The notes: generated by a model not told the origin, from the letters alone. Shown: positions 1-9,594, numbered from the stretch's first letter. The stretch is 64,000 bases of DNA from Vibrio sp. 10N (GCF_036245475.1 NZ_BTPM01000001.1:2480001-2544000); one strand, 5' to 3'. A program made the numbers and translations.

Positions 1-432
1 ATCCAAAGGCTCGGTGATAGGCTTTCTTGCTAGCGGGTTGATGGGTTCAGCATTAAACGAAGCGCGCTTTTCAGTATAGATGTCACCTAGACCGTCAAGC
101 GGATTGCCAACACCATCAATCACACGACCAAGCAGTTCCATACCGACAGGAAGACCGGTTTCAGACGCCATTGGAGTGACTTTTGCTCCTGGCAACACGC
201 CAGTAATTTGCTCACTGGGCATTAAATAGAGATGTTCACCTGAGAAGCCCACCACTTCGGCGTCCATATCGCCGTGCATGGTTTCTACTTTACACAGGCT
301 GCCAATCGGTGCTTTACAACCAATGGCTTCTAGCGTTAAGCCAACCACACGCACCAGTTTTCCAGACGCCGTGGCGCGAGATTTATGGCCTTCGACCTTG
401 TAATTGGCCAGTCGCTGAGCCAGCGGCTGCAT
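1..432 (-). CDS. fliI: FliI, flagellar export ATPase (N-terminal part)
   Basis: Export ATPase of the flagellar type III apparatus, working on the cytoplasmic side with FliH. Only the first 144 codons are present; the gene runs off the left edge. The part seen covers the N-terminal beta-barrel and the approach to the nucleotide-binding domain, with the family-typical stretches MELLGRVIDGVGNPLDG and INPLARKPI. The ATG overlaps the fliH stop codon by one base (TAATG), so the two are translationally coupled. It is the last visible gene of the fliEFGHI operon. The identity is secure from sequence and context, but the Walker motifs lie outside the window. Confidence 0.93.
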   Translation of the reverse strand, partial: MQPLAQRLANYKVEGHKSRATASGKLVRVVGLTLEAIGCKAPIGSLCKVETMHGDMDAEVVGFSGEHLYLMPSEQITGVLPGAKVTPMASETGLPVGMELLGRVIDGVGNPLDGLGDIYTEKRASFNAEPINPLARKPITEPLD

Positions 433-1232
433 TACTCGCCCCCTTGGTGGCGATTGGCACCGCAAAAGCTTTGCAAAACGTTTTTAACGCGATCTTCCAG
501 TTTGTAACTCACACTGGAATCACCGGCTTCAATATACACATCACCACGGTTGAGCGACGGCTCTACGGCCAATGTCCAATTGCGAATGTTGAGTTCTTCG
601 TCACCATACGCGGCGCGCACGATATCAACATCGATAGGGTTGAGTTTTAACGTAATAGCATGACCTAAGATAGGCAGCGCCTCTACCGATTGTTTGATGG
701 TATCGAGAATGATCTGTGGATTGGTCTGTACTTCTACATGCACCACTTCTTTGGTGAGTGCCAGCACCATGTCCACCAGCTGCTTTTCAACTTGGCTATT
801 CATCAGCTCAAGAGGGTTGGCAAACTGATTTGCTAGCTCCATGAAGGTGTCGACTTGCTGCTTTATGTACTCTTCGCCCGCGGCAACACCTTCTGCTTTA
901 CCTAGCTCTAAACCTTCACTATGACCGGCAGCAAGGCCTTCCTCTTTGCCTTTGTCATAGCCTTGCTTAAAGCCCGCTTCTTGGCCTTGAAACAGACCTT
1001 CTTGGTAAGCGCCTTGTTTGATTTGCTCGATTTGCTCTTCGGTGAGCATCAACGGCTCTTCTTCGGCTGCCGGCTCTTCACGTGGAGTCCAGCTTGGGTC
1101 GTAATTGAACGCCGTTTCTCTAGCTTCTTGAGTCACTTGAGAGGTGTAATCAGGCAAGCCCCACGAATGGGCTTGCTCTACAGTATTATCTTCAGATGGG
1201 CGTAAAAAGCCGCGTTTTCTATCACCAGACAT
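432..1232 (-). CDS. fliH: FliH, flagellar export ATPase regulator
   Basis: Cytoplasmic partner and negative regulator of FliI that links the ATPase to the export gate and C-ring. The 266 residues fit FliH. The acidic N-terminal third is followed, near residues 75-115, by a run of small-residue repeats (GFKQGYDKGKEEG and further G-x3-G steps), the glycine-repeat helix typical of FliH. The C-terminal half is the conserved stator-like domain. It lies 25 nt after fliG and overlaps fliI by one base, inside the fliE-led operon. The identification rests on the repeat pattern plus gene order. Confidence 0.93.
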   Translation of the reverse strand: MSGDRKRGFLRPSEDNTVEQAHSWGLPDYTSQVTQEARETAFNYDPSWTPREEPAAEEEPLMLTEEQIEQIKQGAYQEGLFQGQEAGFKQGYDKGKEEGLAAGHSEGLELGKAEGVAAGEEYIKQQVDTFMELANQFANPLELMNSQVEKQLVDMVLALTKEVVHVEVQTNPQIILDTIKQSVEALPILGHAITLKLNPIDVDIVRAAYGDEELNIRNWTLAVEPSLNRGDVYIEAGDSSVSYKLEDRVKNVLQSFCGANRHQGGE

Positions 1233-1257
1233 AGGGCTATTCTTCCTTTAACTGGAA

Positions 1258-2310
1258 TTACAAGAACTCGTCTGCGCCACCGGACAGCATAAGCTCTCCG
1301 TTGTCTGCCATGCGCCTTGCAATGGTGAGCACTTCTTTTTGCGCCGCTTCCACATCCGCGACACGCACTGGCGGCATCGCTTCAATGTCTTCACGCATCA
1401 TATCGGCTGCACGTTTCGACATGTTGTTGAAGATCTTCTCTTTCAGACCTTCATCCGCACCTTTCAGTGCACGTTGCAACACATCTTGTGGCACGTCTCT
1501 AAGCAGCTTCTGAATACCTTGGTCGTCGACTTCGATAAGGTTTTCGAATACGAACATGAGATCTTGAATTTGTGTCGCCATGTCTTCATCTTGGTCGCGA
1601 ATTTGATCCATAAGAATACCTTCGACGTTGTTGTCGAGGTAGTTCATGATCTCGGCCGCTGCCTTCAGGCCACCAATCTTGGCCGCTTGAGCACCCGCTT
1701 GGCCTGCGAACTGTTTCTCCATGATTTCGTTTAGCTCTGCAAGTGCAGACGGCTGAACTTCTTCTAGGTTGGCAATACGCATCATCAAATCAAGGCGCAC
1801 ACGCTCTGGGAATTGTGACAAGATTTCCGCTGATTGATCCGCTTCTAGGTAAGAAAGCACGATGGTTTGGATCTGTGGGTGCTCGTTGTGGATGATGCTC
1901 GCCACTTGACGTGGGTCCATCCATTTCAGTGAATCGAGACCTTTTGAACCGGTACCCAGCAGGATTTGGTCAACCAGGTTATTGGCTTTGTCTTCACCGA
2001 GTGCAGCAACAAGCGCATTACGCATGAAGTCTTCACTGCCCATACCGATGTTGGTGTATTTCTGAATGTCTTCCAAAAACGCGCGGTGTACAACGCCGAC
2101 TTTGTCTTGACTCAGATCGGTGGCTTTCGCCATGGCGCTACCAACACGTTGAACCTGCTTAGGCTCAAGGTGGCGAATAATGCTCGCCGCATCAGACTCA
2201 TTGAGACTCAGCAGCAAAATTGCCGCTTTTTCATCGCCGCCGATCGACGAGATATCAACGCTAGATTCCACTATTTGGCCACCATTGGCCGCTACAATAT
2301 CGTTTGCCAT
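1258..2310 (-). CDS. fliG: FliG, flagellar motor switch protein
   Basis: Rotor component that joins the MS-ring to the C-ring and interacts with the stator to make torque. The 350-residue length is normal for Vibrio. The N-terminal domain carries the family-typical GGDEKAAILLLSL near residue 24. The middle domain contains the EHPQ motif (EHPQIQTIVLSYL, around residue 143). The C-terminal domain holds the charged torque helix (RDVPQDVLQRALKGADEGLK, about residues 268-287). The start codon overlaps the fliF stop, so translation is coupled. Co-transcribed with fliE, fliF, fliH and fliI. Confidence 0.96.
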   Translation of the reverse strand: MANDIVAANGGQIVESSVDISSIGGDEKAAILLLSLNESDAASIIRHLEPKQVQRVGSAMAKATDLSQDKVGVVHRAFLEDIQKYTNIGMGSEDFMRNALVAALGEDKANNLVDQILLGTGSKGLDSLKWMDPRQVASIIHNEHPQIQTIVLSYLEADQSAEILSQFPERVRLDLMMRIANLEEVQPSALAELNEIMEKQFAGQAGAQAAKIGGLKAAAEIMNYLDNNVEGILMDQIRDQDEDMATQIQDLMFVFENLIEVDDQGIQKLLRDVPQDVLQRALKGADEGLKEKIFNNMSKRAADMMREDIEAMPPVRVADVEAAQKEVLTIARRMADNGELMLSGGADEFL

Positions 2311-4058
2311 TAGTTTTCAGCCATCCAGTTTTTCACTACTTGCGCAGCCAGTTCAGGTTCGTTGGCCACCAGTGCACGCACGGCTTTCAACACATCTTCA
2401 TCTTTATGTAAGTTCGGCAAGTCAATGCCGGAGCTAAACTCAAACAGCTCACTGCCATCAATATCGGTACCAATCAAGCTGGTTTCACCATCTGCACCGA
2501 GCGGCAGACCATCTGGTCCATACAACTGATCTTCTTCTTCGGCCGCAGCAGGGTTAAGCAGTTTCTTCATCGCAGGACGGATAAGCACCATCACCACAAC
2601 CACAATCACGAGCGCACTTGCGAACCAACGGATCCAATCGTTAAAGTTTGGATGCTCCCAAATTGGCACATCAGGCAAAAGCTCAGCGGCAGGCTCTTCA
2701 AACGTCATGCTAAGTACGTTAAGCAGATCGCCACGATTTTCATTAAAGCCCACTGCCCCCACTAGAATTTGGCGCAGCGCCGCCAGCTCACTTTCAGAGC
2801 GCGGTTCGTAAGTTACTTCACCAGTATCAGGGTTAACTTTCGCACGATTTTTAATGGCAACCGCAACGGTTTGACGGTTAACCACGCCGCTTTGCTTGCG
2901 CTCATGACTGATGGTGGTATCAAGCTCGAAGTTGCGCGTCGCCTCTTTGTGCACTGAGCCTTGCCCCATCACAGAGCCGTCTTTTAGCTGTGCGACGTCG
3001 GTTGGAATGGACGCATCTGCTGGCGGCTGATTACTCAGCGCACCCGGAACACCGGCAACCACATTGCCGTTATTGTAATCTTCAAGCGTGTATTCACTTC
3101 GCGTTGCGGGGGTATTAGGGTCAAAACGCTTACGCGTTTGCTCAACGGCACTAAAATCGAGTTCAATATCAACCTGAGCGGTATAGTTACCCAGACCTAG
3201 AATTGGAATAAGCACCGAGTCAATCTTCTCACGCAGCGCTTGCTCTTGGTTACGCTCTAACTCTTGCTCTTTACGCCTTGCCATTGAGGTCGCATCTTGC
3301 GAGCCAGAGTTGAGCAGTCGGCCATGCTGGTCGGTGACGGTAATGCGTGACGGCTTCATGCCCGGTACCGCACTCGCGACCATATCCACCACAGAATCGA
3401 CTTCTTGCTGTTTGAGGGTCGCACCCATCGCCAGTGTTAAAAACACCGAAGCAGAGGCTTCTTGATTGTGGCGTACAAACACGCTCTGTTTTGGTAGTGC
3501 GAGCAGAATACGCGCGGTGCGCACTTGCTTCATTTGTTCGATGGCTTTCGCCAACTGCCTTTCTCGGCTCAGTTTCAAACGTTCCTGCTCGAGACGCTGA
3601 GACACACCAAACCCCATATCCTGCATCAGAATATCGTCGCCAGCGTTTGAGGAGCGGTTAAGTCCTGCACGCACCATGTCGAGTTTTAAGCTGTTGTATT
3701 CACTTGCAGGTACGCTCAACGAATTGCCATTGAGCTTGTACGCCACTTTTTTCTGGTCGAGGTAGTCTAAAACTGGGATCAGTTCTTCGGTTTCGTACAC
3801 CCCAAGTGGGCGCATTTCTGGCTCTTTGACCCAGAAAAAGAGCATCACAATCAAAGCGACACAGATTGAGATAGACAGCACCAGCACGATTTGTCGTAGC
3901 AGATCGAGATCGCCAACCGCTAAATCAAACTTAGAGCTGCTTTTTTCATTGATGTCAGGATTTTGACTGTCGGTTGAGATGTCTGTGCTGGAGACCATTG
4001 CGGTATCCGCACCACTATCCATGACTGCGACGTCGGTCGACTGGTTATCTTGAGCCAC
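2310..4058 (-). CDS. fliF: FliF, flagellar MS-ring protein
   Basis: Inner-membrane protein that forms the MS-ring on which the rotor and export gate are built. The 582 residues have the expected plan: a soluble N-terminal tail of about 50 residues, a first membrane helix at about 55-76, a large periplasmic ring domain with YscJ-like folds (LSRERQLAKAIEQMKQVRTA region), a second membrane helix near 470-490 (ALVIVVVVMVLIRP), and an acidic cytoplasmic tail that binds FliG. It lies 15 nt after fliE and overlaps fliG by one base. Confidence 0.96.
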   Translation of the reverse strand: MAQDNQSTDVAVMDSGADTAMVSSTDISTDSQNPDINEKSSSKFDLAVGDLDLLRQIVLVLSISICVALIVMLFFWVKEPEMRPLGVYETEELIPVLDYLDQKKVAYKLNGNSLSVPASEYNSLKLDMVRAGLNRSSNAGDDILMQDMGFGVSQRLEQERLKLSRERQLAKAIEQMKQVRTARILLALPKQSVFVRHNQEASASVFLTLAMGATLKQQEVDSVVDMVASAVPGMKPSRITVTDQHGRLLNSGSQDATSMARRKEQELERNQEQALREKIDSVLIPILGLGNYTAQVDIELDFSAVEQTRKRFDPNTPATRSEYTLEDYNNGNVVAGVPGALSNQPPADASIPTDVAQLKDGSVMGQGSVHKEATRNFELDTTISHERKQSGVVNRQTVAVAIKNRAKVNPDTGEVTYEPRSESELAALRQILVGAVGFNENRGDLLNVLSMTFEEPAAELLPDVPIWEHPNFNDWIRWFASALVIVVVVMVLIRPAMKKLLNPAAAEEEDQLYGPDGLPLGADGETSLIGTDIDGSELFEFSSGIDLPNLHKDEDVLKAVRALVANEPELAAQVVKNWMAEN

Positions 4059-4073
4059 TTCTTATTACCTAGA

Positions 4074-4385
4074 TTACACGGGCATGTTCATGAGTTCTTT
4101 ATAGGCTTCAACAAGCTTATTTCTCACTTGGATGGTTGCTTCGAAAGCGACGCTCGACTTGTTACGCGCAATCATGACGTCTGACAATGAGACATCGGCG
4201 TCGCCGCGGTCGAAACGGGTTTGTAGATCACCAGAGGTTTTTTGAAGACCATTTACGTTATTTACTGCTTGAGACAGCATGTCGCCAAAATTGGCCCCCA
4301 CTTGATGGGCGGTCGCTGTCGGCTTTGCGTTTGAGGCTTCAAACATCATCGCCTGCATTTCATGGTGTAGTCCGTCAACTTTCAT
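4074..4385 (-). CDS. fliE: FliE, MS-ring/rod junction protein
   Basis: Small exported protein joining the MS-ring to the proximal rod and needed for export of the other rod proteins. The 103-residue length fits. The C-terminal half shows the conserved FliE pattern (DVSLSDVMIARNKSSVAFEA, then VRNKLVEAYKELMNMPV). It is the first gene of the fliEFGHI operon, and a sigma-54 promoter match lies about 77 nt upstream. Identity follows from the C-terminal motif and the position before fliF. Confidence 0.94.
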   Translation of the reverse strand: MKVDGLHHEMQAMMFEASNAKPTATAHQVGANFGDMLSQAVNNVNGLQKTSGDLQTRFDRGDADVSLSDVMIARNKSSVAFEATIQVRNKLVEAYKELMNMPV

Positions 4386-4461
4386 GCTGTACCATCTTCT
4401 GTCAATAAATTGACAGCTTCCTTTCTTAATTTTGATTTTTCTGGTTTATAGAAATAAAACA

Positions 4462-4476
4462 GCAAAAATTATGCCA
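4462..4476 (-). promoter_or_regulatory. Sigma-54 promoter of fliEFGHI
   Basis: On the minus strand the site reads TGGCAT-N5-TTGC, against the consensus TGGCAC-N5-TTGC, with the invariant GG and GC at the correct 10-nt separation. It lies about 77 nt before the fliE start, between flrC and fliE. Known Vibrio biology makes fliE operons sigma-54 dependent, which supports the call. Confidence 0.75.
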
Positions 4477-4524
4477 CGCTACCCCCAATGCTGACCAGCA
4501 TCAGGGATAAATAAATTGTGACGA

Positions 4525-5940
4525 TTAGCTAGGGATCTCAATTCCTGCATCACGCATTTTTGCGAGCTTGTAACGCAGGGTTCGTGGGCTGATGCCGAGC
4601 TTTTCCGCCATTTCCTTACGACGACCTTCACATTCGTTAAGTGTATCGAGAATAATCGCGAACTCTTGGTCTCGCAGTTCACCACCTAGACCTTCGCTGC
4701 TTGCCACCGGGCGAGCCAGCTCAGAATCCACCTCAGCGACTGGCGCGACCGTCGGCGCAGCCACAGATGTAGGTTGTGATACTGCCATTTGCAAGCTTGA
4801 TGCATCTTGCCAATCTACACCCTCTAACAAAATGTGCTCTGCCGAGACACGGCTTTGGTCACAGAGAATCAATGCACGCTGCACCACATTATCAAGTTCA
4901 CGGACATTACCCGGCCATGGGTAACTTTGCAGTTTCGCTAACGCTTGCTCAGTAAACTCTGGCACTGGCATACCCAATTTCTTACAGTGACGCTCAGTCA
5001 GGTGACGAGCCAACGGAGCGATATCGCCAGTACGCTCACGCAGTGCAGGCCAAGCGATAGGGAATACATTCAAACGGTAATACAAGTCTTCACGGAAGTT
5101 GCCTTCTTGCACATACTGCTTGAGATCGCGGTTACTGGTCGCCAAAACGCGAACATCAAGTGCAATACTTTTGCGGCTACCAAGACGCTCTACTTCACGC
5201 TCTTGCAGAACACGCAGCAGTTTGGCTTGCAGGTTAAGATCCATCTCACTGATCTCATCGAGCAAGATAGTGCCGCCCTGCGCCTGTTCAAACTTACCTG
5301 GGCAAGCCTGAATAGCACCGGTAAACGCCCCTTTTTCGTAACCAAACAGCGTTGCTTCGAGCATGTTATCTGGGATGGCCGCACAGTTGATCGCGACAAA
5401 TGGGCCGTCCACACGCAGTGACTTATTGTGAATGTAACGAGACATCACTTCTTTACCCGAGCCACTTGGGCCAAGCACCATGACGCTAGCATCGGTTTTG
5501 GCTACTTTTTCCGCGAGTGCTAACAGCTGAATACTTTTCGCATCCGCAACCACTGCGTCGCCATTGTCGTCCGACTTAACGGGCGCGTAACGGCTAACCA
5601 TGTTGAGCAGTACTTCTGGGGCAAAAGGCTTCGCCATATAGTCGATAGCCCCTTCTTTCATTGCCGCCACGGCGTCTTCAATGTTGGCATAGGCCGTCAT
5701 TAAGAGGACAGGTAGATTCGGCCAGTGCTGCTTGATGTTACGAAGGAGCGCTAAACCACCCATGCCTGCCATCTGAACATCAGACACCACGATGTCTACC
5801 GGCTGCGTTTTTAGTTTCACCAACGCGTCTTCTGCACAATCCGCTTCAACCCATTCATAGCCAGCGAGCGCCAGCGTGTCGACCAATGCTTCGCGCAGAC
5901 CTTCATCATCTTCAACGATCAATACTTTGCTCTGAGCCAT
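4525..5940 (-). CDS. flrC: FlrC, sigma-54-dependent flagellar response regulator
   Basis: NtrC-type activator of the middle flagellar genes, phosphorylated by FlrB. The 471 residues contain a receiver domain (about 1-115, phosphoacceptor Asp in VSDVQM near residue 54), an AAA+ domain with Walker A GPSGSGKE (about 158) and the sigma-54 contact loop GAFTGA, and a C-terminal Fis-type helix-turn-helix (LGISPRTLRYKLAKM). It overlaps the flrB stop by one base, so kinase and regulator are coupled. It probably acts at the -24/-12 sites noted for flgB, flgF, flgK and the first flagellin; the pairing of regulator and sites is inferred from known Vibrio work. Confidence 0.95.
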   Translation of the reverse strand: MAQSKVLIVEDDEGLREALVDTLALAGYEWVEADCAEDALVKLKTQPVDIVVSDVQMAGMGGLALLRNIKQHWPNLPVLLMTAYANIEDAVAAMKEGAIDYMAKPFAPEVLLNMVSRYAPVKSDDNGDAVVADAKSIQLLALAEKVAKTDASVMVLGPSGSGKEVMSRYIHNKSLRVDGPFVAINCAAIPDNMLEATLFGYEKGAFTGAIQACPGKFEQAQGGTILLDEISEMDLNLQAKLLRVLQEREVERLGSRKSIALDVRVLATSNRDLKQYVQEGNFREDLYYRLNVFPIAWPALRERTGDIAPLARHLTERHCKKLGMPVPEFTEQALAKLQSYPWPGNVRELDNVVQRALILCDQSRVSAEHILLEGVDWQDASSLQMAVSQPTSVAAPTVAPVAEVDSELARPVASSEGLGGELRDQEFAIILDTLNECEGRRKEMAEKLGISPRTLRYKLAKMRDAGIEIPS

Positions 5941-7019
5941 CAGTTATGTCCTTTGTCCGTTACTTCTTGATTCGACGGTGTATCTGCCAGTGGTACACAC
6001 ATGGTAAAACAAGCACCATCATCCTCTTCTGATATTAATTCCAATCGTCCCTCGTGGGCACGACACACCATTTGCACTACAGCAAGTCCAAGACCTGTGC
6101 CTTGAGAGCGTGTGGTGAAAAATGGTTCCATGATTTTTTGTTGCAGCTCTTTCGGTACGCCAGGGCCGCTATCTTGTACCGAGATTTTTAGCTCGTTATT
6201 TACCGGTCTAAAGAACACATCGACCTGAGAGCCCTTGCCTGCAATTTGAACCGCGTTAAGCACTAAGTTACTCAGTGCTGACGCTAGCGCATTCACATTG
6301 CCTAATAGCGGTGTCTGTTCTTGTTCAACTTCCAAGCAGTAGTCGATTTGATTACTTTTAAGCGTGGTCTCGACCATAGGTTGATATTCGGCGACCAAAT
6401 CACCAATCGTAAATGGCTTTATCACCTTGTTGTCGCCACCCTTAGCGAACAGCAGCATGTCGTTAACTTGCTTCTCGAGATCATGCAGTCTATCGACTAG
6501 CTTGACCTGAAAACGTTCGCGCGTCGCCTGTGGAAGGTTCGGCGCGGCTAGGTTTGAGGCGTATAACATCGCACTCGATAGCGGCGTTCTAACCTGGTGG
6601 GCGAGCGAAGCCACCATGCGCCCTAAAGACGACAGGCGCTGCAAATCACTGACTCGTGATTGCAATAAGCGAGTTTCCGTTAAATCGGTAATTAGGATCA
6701 GTTGCCCCGTTGTGGATGCTGAAATGGCCAACCGTACTTTGCGGCCATTGCGCAGAGATACCTCGTGCCCGTCATCCTCTCTAGGATCAAATACCACTTG
6801 GATAAGGTGAAACCATTTTTGACCCACCAGCGGGATCTCCAGAATACGATGTGCTTCTGGGTTCGCTTCACGCACTACCCCTTGGCTATCAAGCAAAATC
6901 ACGCCCGCCGGCATCGCTTCAATGACTTGTTGATAACGCTCGACTTGCGACTCTAGAGAGTCAAGGTGCGAGCTGGATTGTGGCTCAGACTGAGAAGTTT
7001 CGTTGACCATCTGATTCAT
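5940..7019 (-). CDS. flrB: FlrB, flagellar sensor histidine kinase
   Basis: Cytoplasmic histidine kinase that phosphorylates FlrC. There are no membrane segments. A PAS domain covers about residues 35-110. The HisKA phosphoacceptor is in LAHQVRTPL, and the C-terminal ATPase has the N box (SNLVLNAVQIA) and G boxes (DSGPGVP, GTGLGLAVV). The frame is open further upstream from a TTG, but the ATG at 7019 is preferred because an AGGA sits about 10 nt before it. This gives 359 residues; a second ATG lies three codons later. It overlaps flrC by one base. Confidence 0.93.
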   Translation of the reverse strand: MNQMVNETSQSEPQSSSHLDSLESQVERYQQVIEAMPAGVILLDSQGVVREANPEAHRILEIPLVGQKWFHLIQVVFDPREDDGHEVSLRNGRKVRLAISASTTGQLILITDLTETRLLQSRVSDLQRLSSLGRMVASLAHQVRTPLSSAMLYASNLAAPNLPQATRERFQVKLVDRLHDLEKQVNDMLLFAKGGDNKVIKPFTIGDLVAEYQPMVETTLKSNQIDYCLEVEQEQTPLLGNVNALASALSNLVLNAVQIAGKGSQVDVFFRPVNNELKISVQDSGPGVPKELQQKIMEPFFTTRSQGTGLGLAVVQMVCRAHEGRLELISEEDDGACFTMCVPLADTPSNQEVTDKGHN

Positions 7020-7068
7020 GTACGAGGCTTTCCTTCCATTAATACCGCTCGTAGAAATACGTAAGCCC

Positions 7069-7112
7069 AAAAAAGACTATAGCCCGAGAATGCAAAAGGC
7101 ATGCCGGGCTAT
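7069..7112 (-). terminator. Terminator candidate downstream of flrA
   Basis: Arms ATAGCCCG (7079-7086) and CGGGCTAT (7105-7112) pair perfectly. On the minus strand a T6 run follows four bases after the stem. It would end flrA transcripts just before flrB, and it overlaps the candidate flrB promoter. Confidence 0.55.
7092..7106 (-). promoter_or_regulatory. Sigma-54 promoter candidate of flrBC
   Basis: On the minus strand it reads CGGCAT-N5-TTGC, with GG and GC correctly spaced, about 73 nt before the flrB ATG. The -24 box has two mismatches, so this is weaker than the other sites. Known Vibrio flrBC operons are transcribed by sigma-54 with FlrA, which fits. It lies inside the hairpin that looks like the flrA terminator. 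Confidence 0.55.
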
Positions 7113-7196
7113 ATTTGTTATTTATCAGACACTTAAATGCGTCAATTATTTGTCGTCAATTTTCTAGCGTGAGCGGTGTCAAATTTTGCTACGCGA

Positions 7197-8660
7197 TTAA
7201 CGATGAATGGTGTATTTGCGCATTTTCTCGACCAAAGTCGTGCGACGCATCCCAAGCATATCAGCAGCACGCGCAACGATACCGTCTTGTGCGTCCAGAG
7301 CTTGGTTAATCATGTTCACTTCAAGCTCTGCCAACATCTCTTTCAGGTTGACCCCTTCTGGTGGCAGTGACTGAGGTGCATGCTGTGATTCAAACTCAGG
7401 TTCATCATCGAAAGAGAAGTCATCTGAAAAGATGCTGTCCAGTGCATCTCGCTCCTGCTCTTCAATGGTCTTGAGCGTGTTCATCTCTGGTTGGAACTCA
7501 GGGATATCGCTGTAGCGATACTTCACCGGTAGATGGTTTACATCAACTAGGCTGTTTGGATACAGGATGACCATGCGCTCAACAAGGTTAGCAAGTTCAC
7601 GGACATTGCCCGGCCAATCGTGCTCCATCAGCGAGTTAATAGAGCGCGGTGCAAAGCAAATTGGTTGACCGCCTTCTGCTTCCATACGCGCTAGAAGCTC
7701 TTGAAGTAGTAATGGAATGTCTTCTTTGCGCTCACGAAGTGATGGCATCTCAATTGGGAATACATTCAAGCGATAGTAGAGATCTTCACGGAACTGAGTA
7801 TCCTGAATCATGCTGTCGAGATCGCGGTGCGTTGCCGCGACAATGCGAACATTCGCTTTGATCACTGCCGTGCCACCTACGCGCTCGAAAACACGCTCTT
7901 GAAGTACACGCAAAAGTTTCACTTGCATTGGCATTGGCATATCGCCAATTTCATCAAGAAACAGCGTGCCGCCTTCCGCTAACTCAAAGCGCCCTTTACG
8001 TGCAGTTATCGCACCGGTAAACGCCCCTTTCTCGTGGCCAAACAGTTCACTTTCCAATAGGTCTGGGGGGATCGCACCGCAGTTAACTGGTACAAACGGG
8101 CCTTTACGACGGCTGGAATGATAGTGAATGTTACGCGCGACTACCTCTTTGCCCGTACCAGATTCACCTAAAATCAATACATTGGCTTCCGATCCAGAGA
8201 CTTGCTCGATCAGATGGCGAACCTCTTGGATACCGGAGCTTTGACCTACTAGGCTGCGAAACAGAGTGTTTTTACGCGTTGCCGATGGTACTTGAACGCC
8301 TTTGCGTCCTAAAAACTCACGGCAATGACGCAAAGCATCACTAAGCTGCGGGTAATTAAGCGGGAATTCAAGCTCACCGACAAAGCTGGTGAGTGATTCA
8401 ACGGCGCCAGTAAACTCACTGGTGACAAGAAGTGGAATGTGATTTGACACAGCAAGCTGAGCCAGCAACGCATTGGATAGTGTTGCGCTTTGCAGTGCAC
8501 CGACGATGCACCCAGACCAAGTCTGAGTCCAATCAATTTGATTGATGTCGTTCGATGAAATTGCAACGCAGTGCTCACCCACAAACTCTAGGATAGTCTG
8601 GAGGTTATTGCGCACTTGCGAATCGTCAGCAATAACAAGAAGTTTAGCTAAGTCTTGCAT
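7197..8660 (-). CDS. flrA: FlrA, sigma-54-dependent master flagellar regulator
   Basis: Top regulator of the polar flagellar hierarchy, activating flrBC and fliE-type promoters with sigma-54. The 487 residues comprise a degenerate receiver-like N-terminal domain (about 1-120), an AAA+ domain with Walker A GESGTGKE and the GAFTGA loop, and a C-terminal helix-turn-helix ([19 protein letters not shown]). In V. cholerae FlrA is known to bind and be inhibited by c-di-GMP; no binding residues were checked here. The ATG at 8660 has no strong ribosome-binding site. A terminator separates it from fliS, so it is its own unit. Confidence 0.94.
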   Translation of the reverse strand: MQDLAKLLVIADDSQVRNNLQTILEFVGEHCVAISSNDINQIDWTQTWSGCIVGALQSATLSNALLAQLAVSNHIPLLVTSEFTGAVESLTSFVGELEFPLNYPQLSDALRHCREFLGRKGVQVPSATRKNTLFRSLVGQSSGIQEVRHLIEQVSGSEANVLILGESGTGKEVVARNIHYHSSRRKGPFVPVNCGAIPPDLLESELFGHEKGAFTGAITARKGRFELAEGGTLFLDEIGDMPMPMQVKLLRVLQERVFERVGGTAVIKANVRIVAATHRDLDSMIQDTQFREDLYYRLNVFPIEMPSLRERKEDIPLLLQELLARMEAEGGQPICFAPRSINSLMEHDWPGNVRELANLVERMVILYPNSLVDVNHLPVKYRYSDIPEFQPEMNTLKTIEEQERDALDSIFSDDFSFDDEPEFESQHAPQSLPPEGVNLKEMLAELEVNMINQALDAQDGIVARAADMLGMRRTTLVEKMRKYTIHR

Positions 8661-8776
8661 GTGTCAGGAATAATGCCTTGATAAGTCAACCTATGCATCT
8701 TTACGCATCTAAAATAGAGGCAATAAACAGGCTCTATAAACACCACTTGCGTTTTATAAAACAGATGTTTAGGTAC

Positions 8777-8805
8777 AAAAAACGCCATTAGGCTAAGAAT
8801 GGCGT
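8777..8805 (-). terminator. Terminator of the flaG-fliD-flaI-fliS unit
   Basis: Arms ACGCCATT and AATGGCGT (8782-8789, 8798-8805) are followed on the minus strand by a T6 run. It lies 66 nt after the fliS stop and separates that operon from flrA. Confidence 0.8.
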
Positions 8806-8870
8806 CTATTCTATTGGCATTAATATAAGAAGGCAACTGACGCACTGCCAGTTTAAGAGGTTTATTCCGC

Positions 8871-9284
8871 TTAAATACCTACTTCTTGAGCAGTTAAGTT
8901 ATGATAATTCGCTGGGATTTGATCCCACGCAGACTTTATCTCACGGATGATCTCAATCACGTCATCAATCGGCTGCGGGTTATTTTCATGGTTTGCCGCG
9001 GTAATTTGACCAATCATAAATTCGTACAATTGATCTAAGTTTTTCGCGATATCGCCGCCGTCATCCATAGATAAACAGCTACGAAGGGCGATAATGATGT
9101 CCAGAGCTTTACCAATGCGCTCACCCTTAACAGGAATGTTGCCCTGCTCCATCGCCGCTTTTGCTTGGATTAGCCTTTCGATAGCGCCACCCATAAGCAT
9201 TTGGATAACTTTGTGCGGCGAGGCAGCCGTTAACTGACTGTCTACAGAAACTTTCTTGTATGCTTGCAATGAACCACGCATCAC
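8871..9284 (-). CDS. fliS: FliS, flagellin export chaperone
   Basis: Cytoplasmic chaperone that keeps flagellin unfolded before export. The 137 residues show the FliS plan: N-terminal AYKKVSVDSQLTAASPHKVIQ, then a helical bundle with IERLIQAKAAMEQGN and DGGDIAKNLDQLYEFM. It lies seven bases after the flaI-type gene and is the last gene of the operon before a clear terminator. Its expected clients are the three flagellins upstream. Confidence 0.93.
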   Translation of the reverse strand: MMRGSLQAYKKVSVDSQLTAASPHKVIQMLMGGAIERLIQAKAAMEQGNIPVKGERIGKALDIIIALRSCLSMDDGGDIAKNLDQLYEFMIGQITAANHENNPQPIDDVIEIIREIKSAWDQIPANYHNLTAQEVGI

Positions 9285-9291
9285 TATCCTC

Positions 9292-9594
9292 TCAAATAAA
9301 TTTTTTGTACTGCTGTAAGGAACGTTTACCGTGTCGGTATTTTCTTAACGACTGTCCCAATTGTTCCGTTTTTGATTCCATCAGCTGCGCAATATGGCGA
9401 GTCGACTCGACCACCTGCTGCCACTGAGCACTTTGCTGCAGGTTCGGATTCCTTTTGCAGACATCAATAATGGTTTTGATTAACTGTTCTCTTTTATCGA
9501 CCAACTGATGAATTTCTTCAGTTTCTGGGTCGATATTTTCTATCAGAGATAATAAACGGTGATCTAAATCACTTAACTCATTGAAAATAAGCAT
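9292..9594 (-). CDS. flaI: FlaI-type small flagellar protein (FliT-like position)
   Basis: Small helical protein of 100 residues, rich in charged residues and glutamine, placed between fliD and fliS as flaI is in other Vibrio. In enterics this position holds fliT, the chaperone of FliD. The sequence shows only predicted helices (LSDLDHRLLSLIENIDPETE, then HIAQLMESKTEQLGQSLRKY) and no membrane segment. The name comes from position and size. The FliT-like chaperone role is inferred, not shown. Confidence 0.75.
   Translation of the reverse strand: MLIFNELSDLDHRLLSLIENIDPETEEIHQLVDKREQLIKTIIDVCKRNPNLQQSAQWQQVVESTRHIAQLMESKTEQLGQSLRKYRHGKRSLQQYKKFI

Noticed and set aside
921..1205. Plus-strand frames inside fliH, fliG, fliF and the flagellins
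   Set aside because: They are antisense shadows of strongly conserved genes and have no ribosome-binding sites.
4485..4502. Terminator for flrC (TGCTG...CAGCA hairpin)
   Set aside because: The dyad lies upstream of fliE on the same strand past the flrC stop, but it has no T run and a very short loop.
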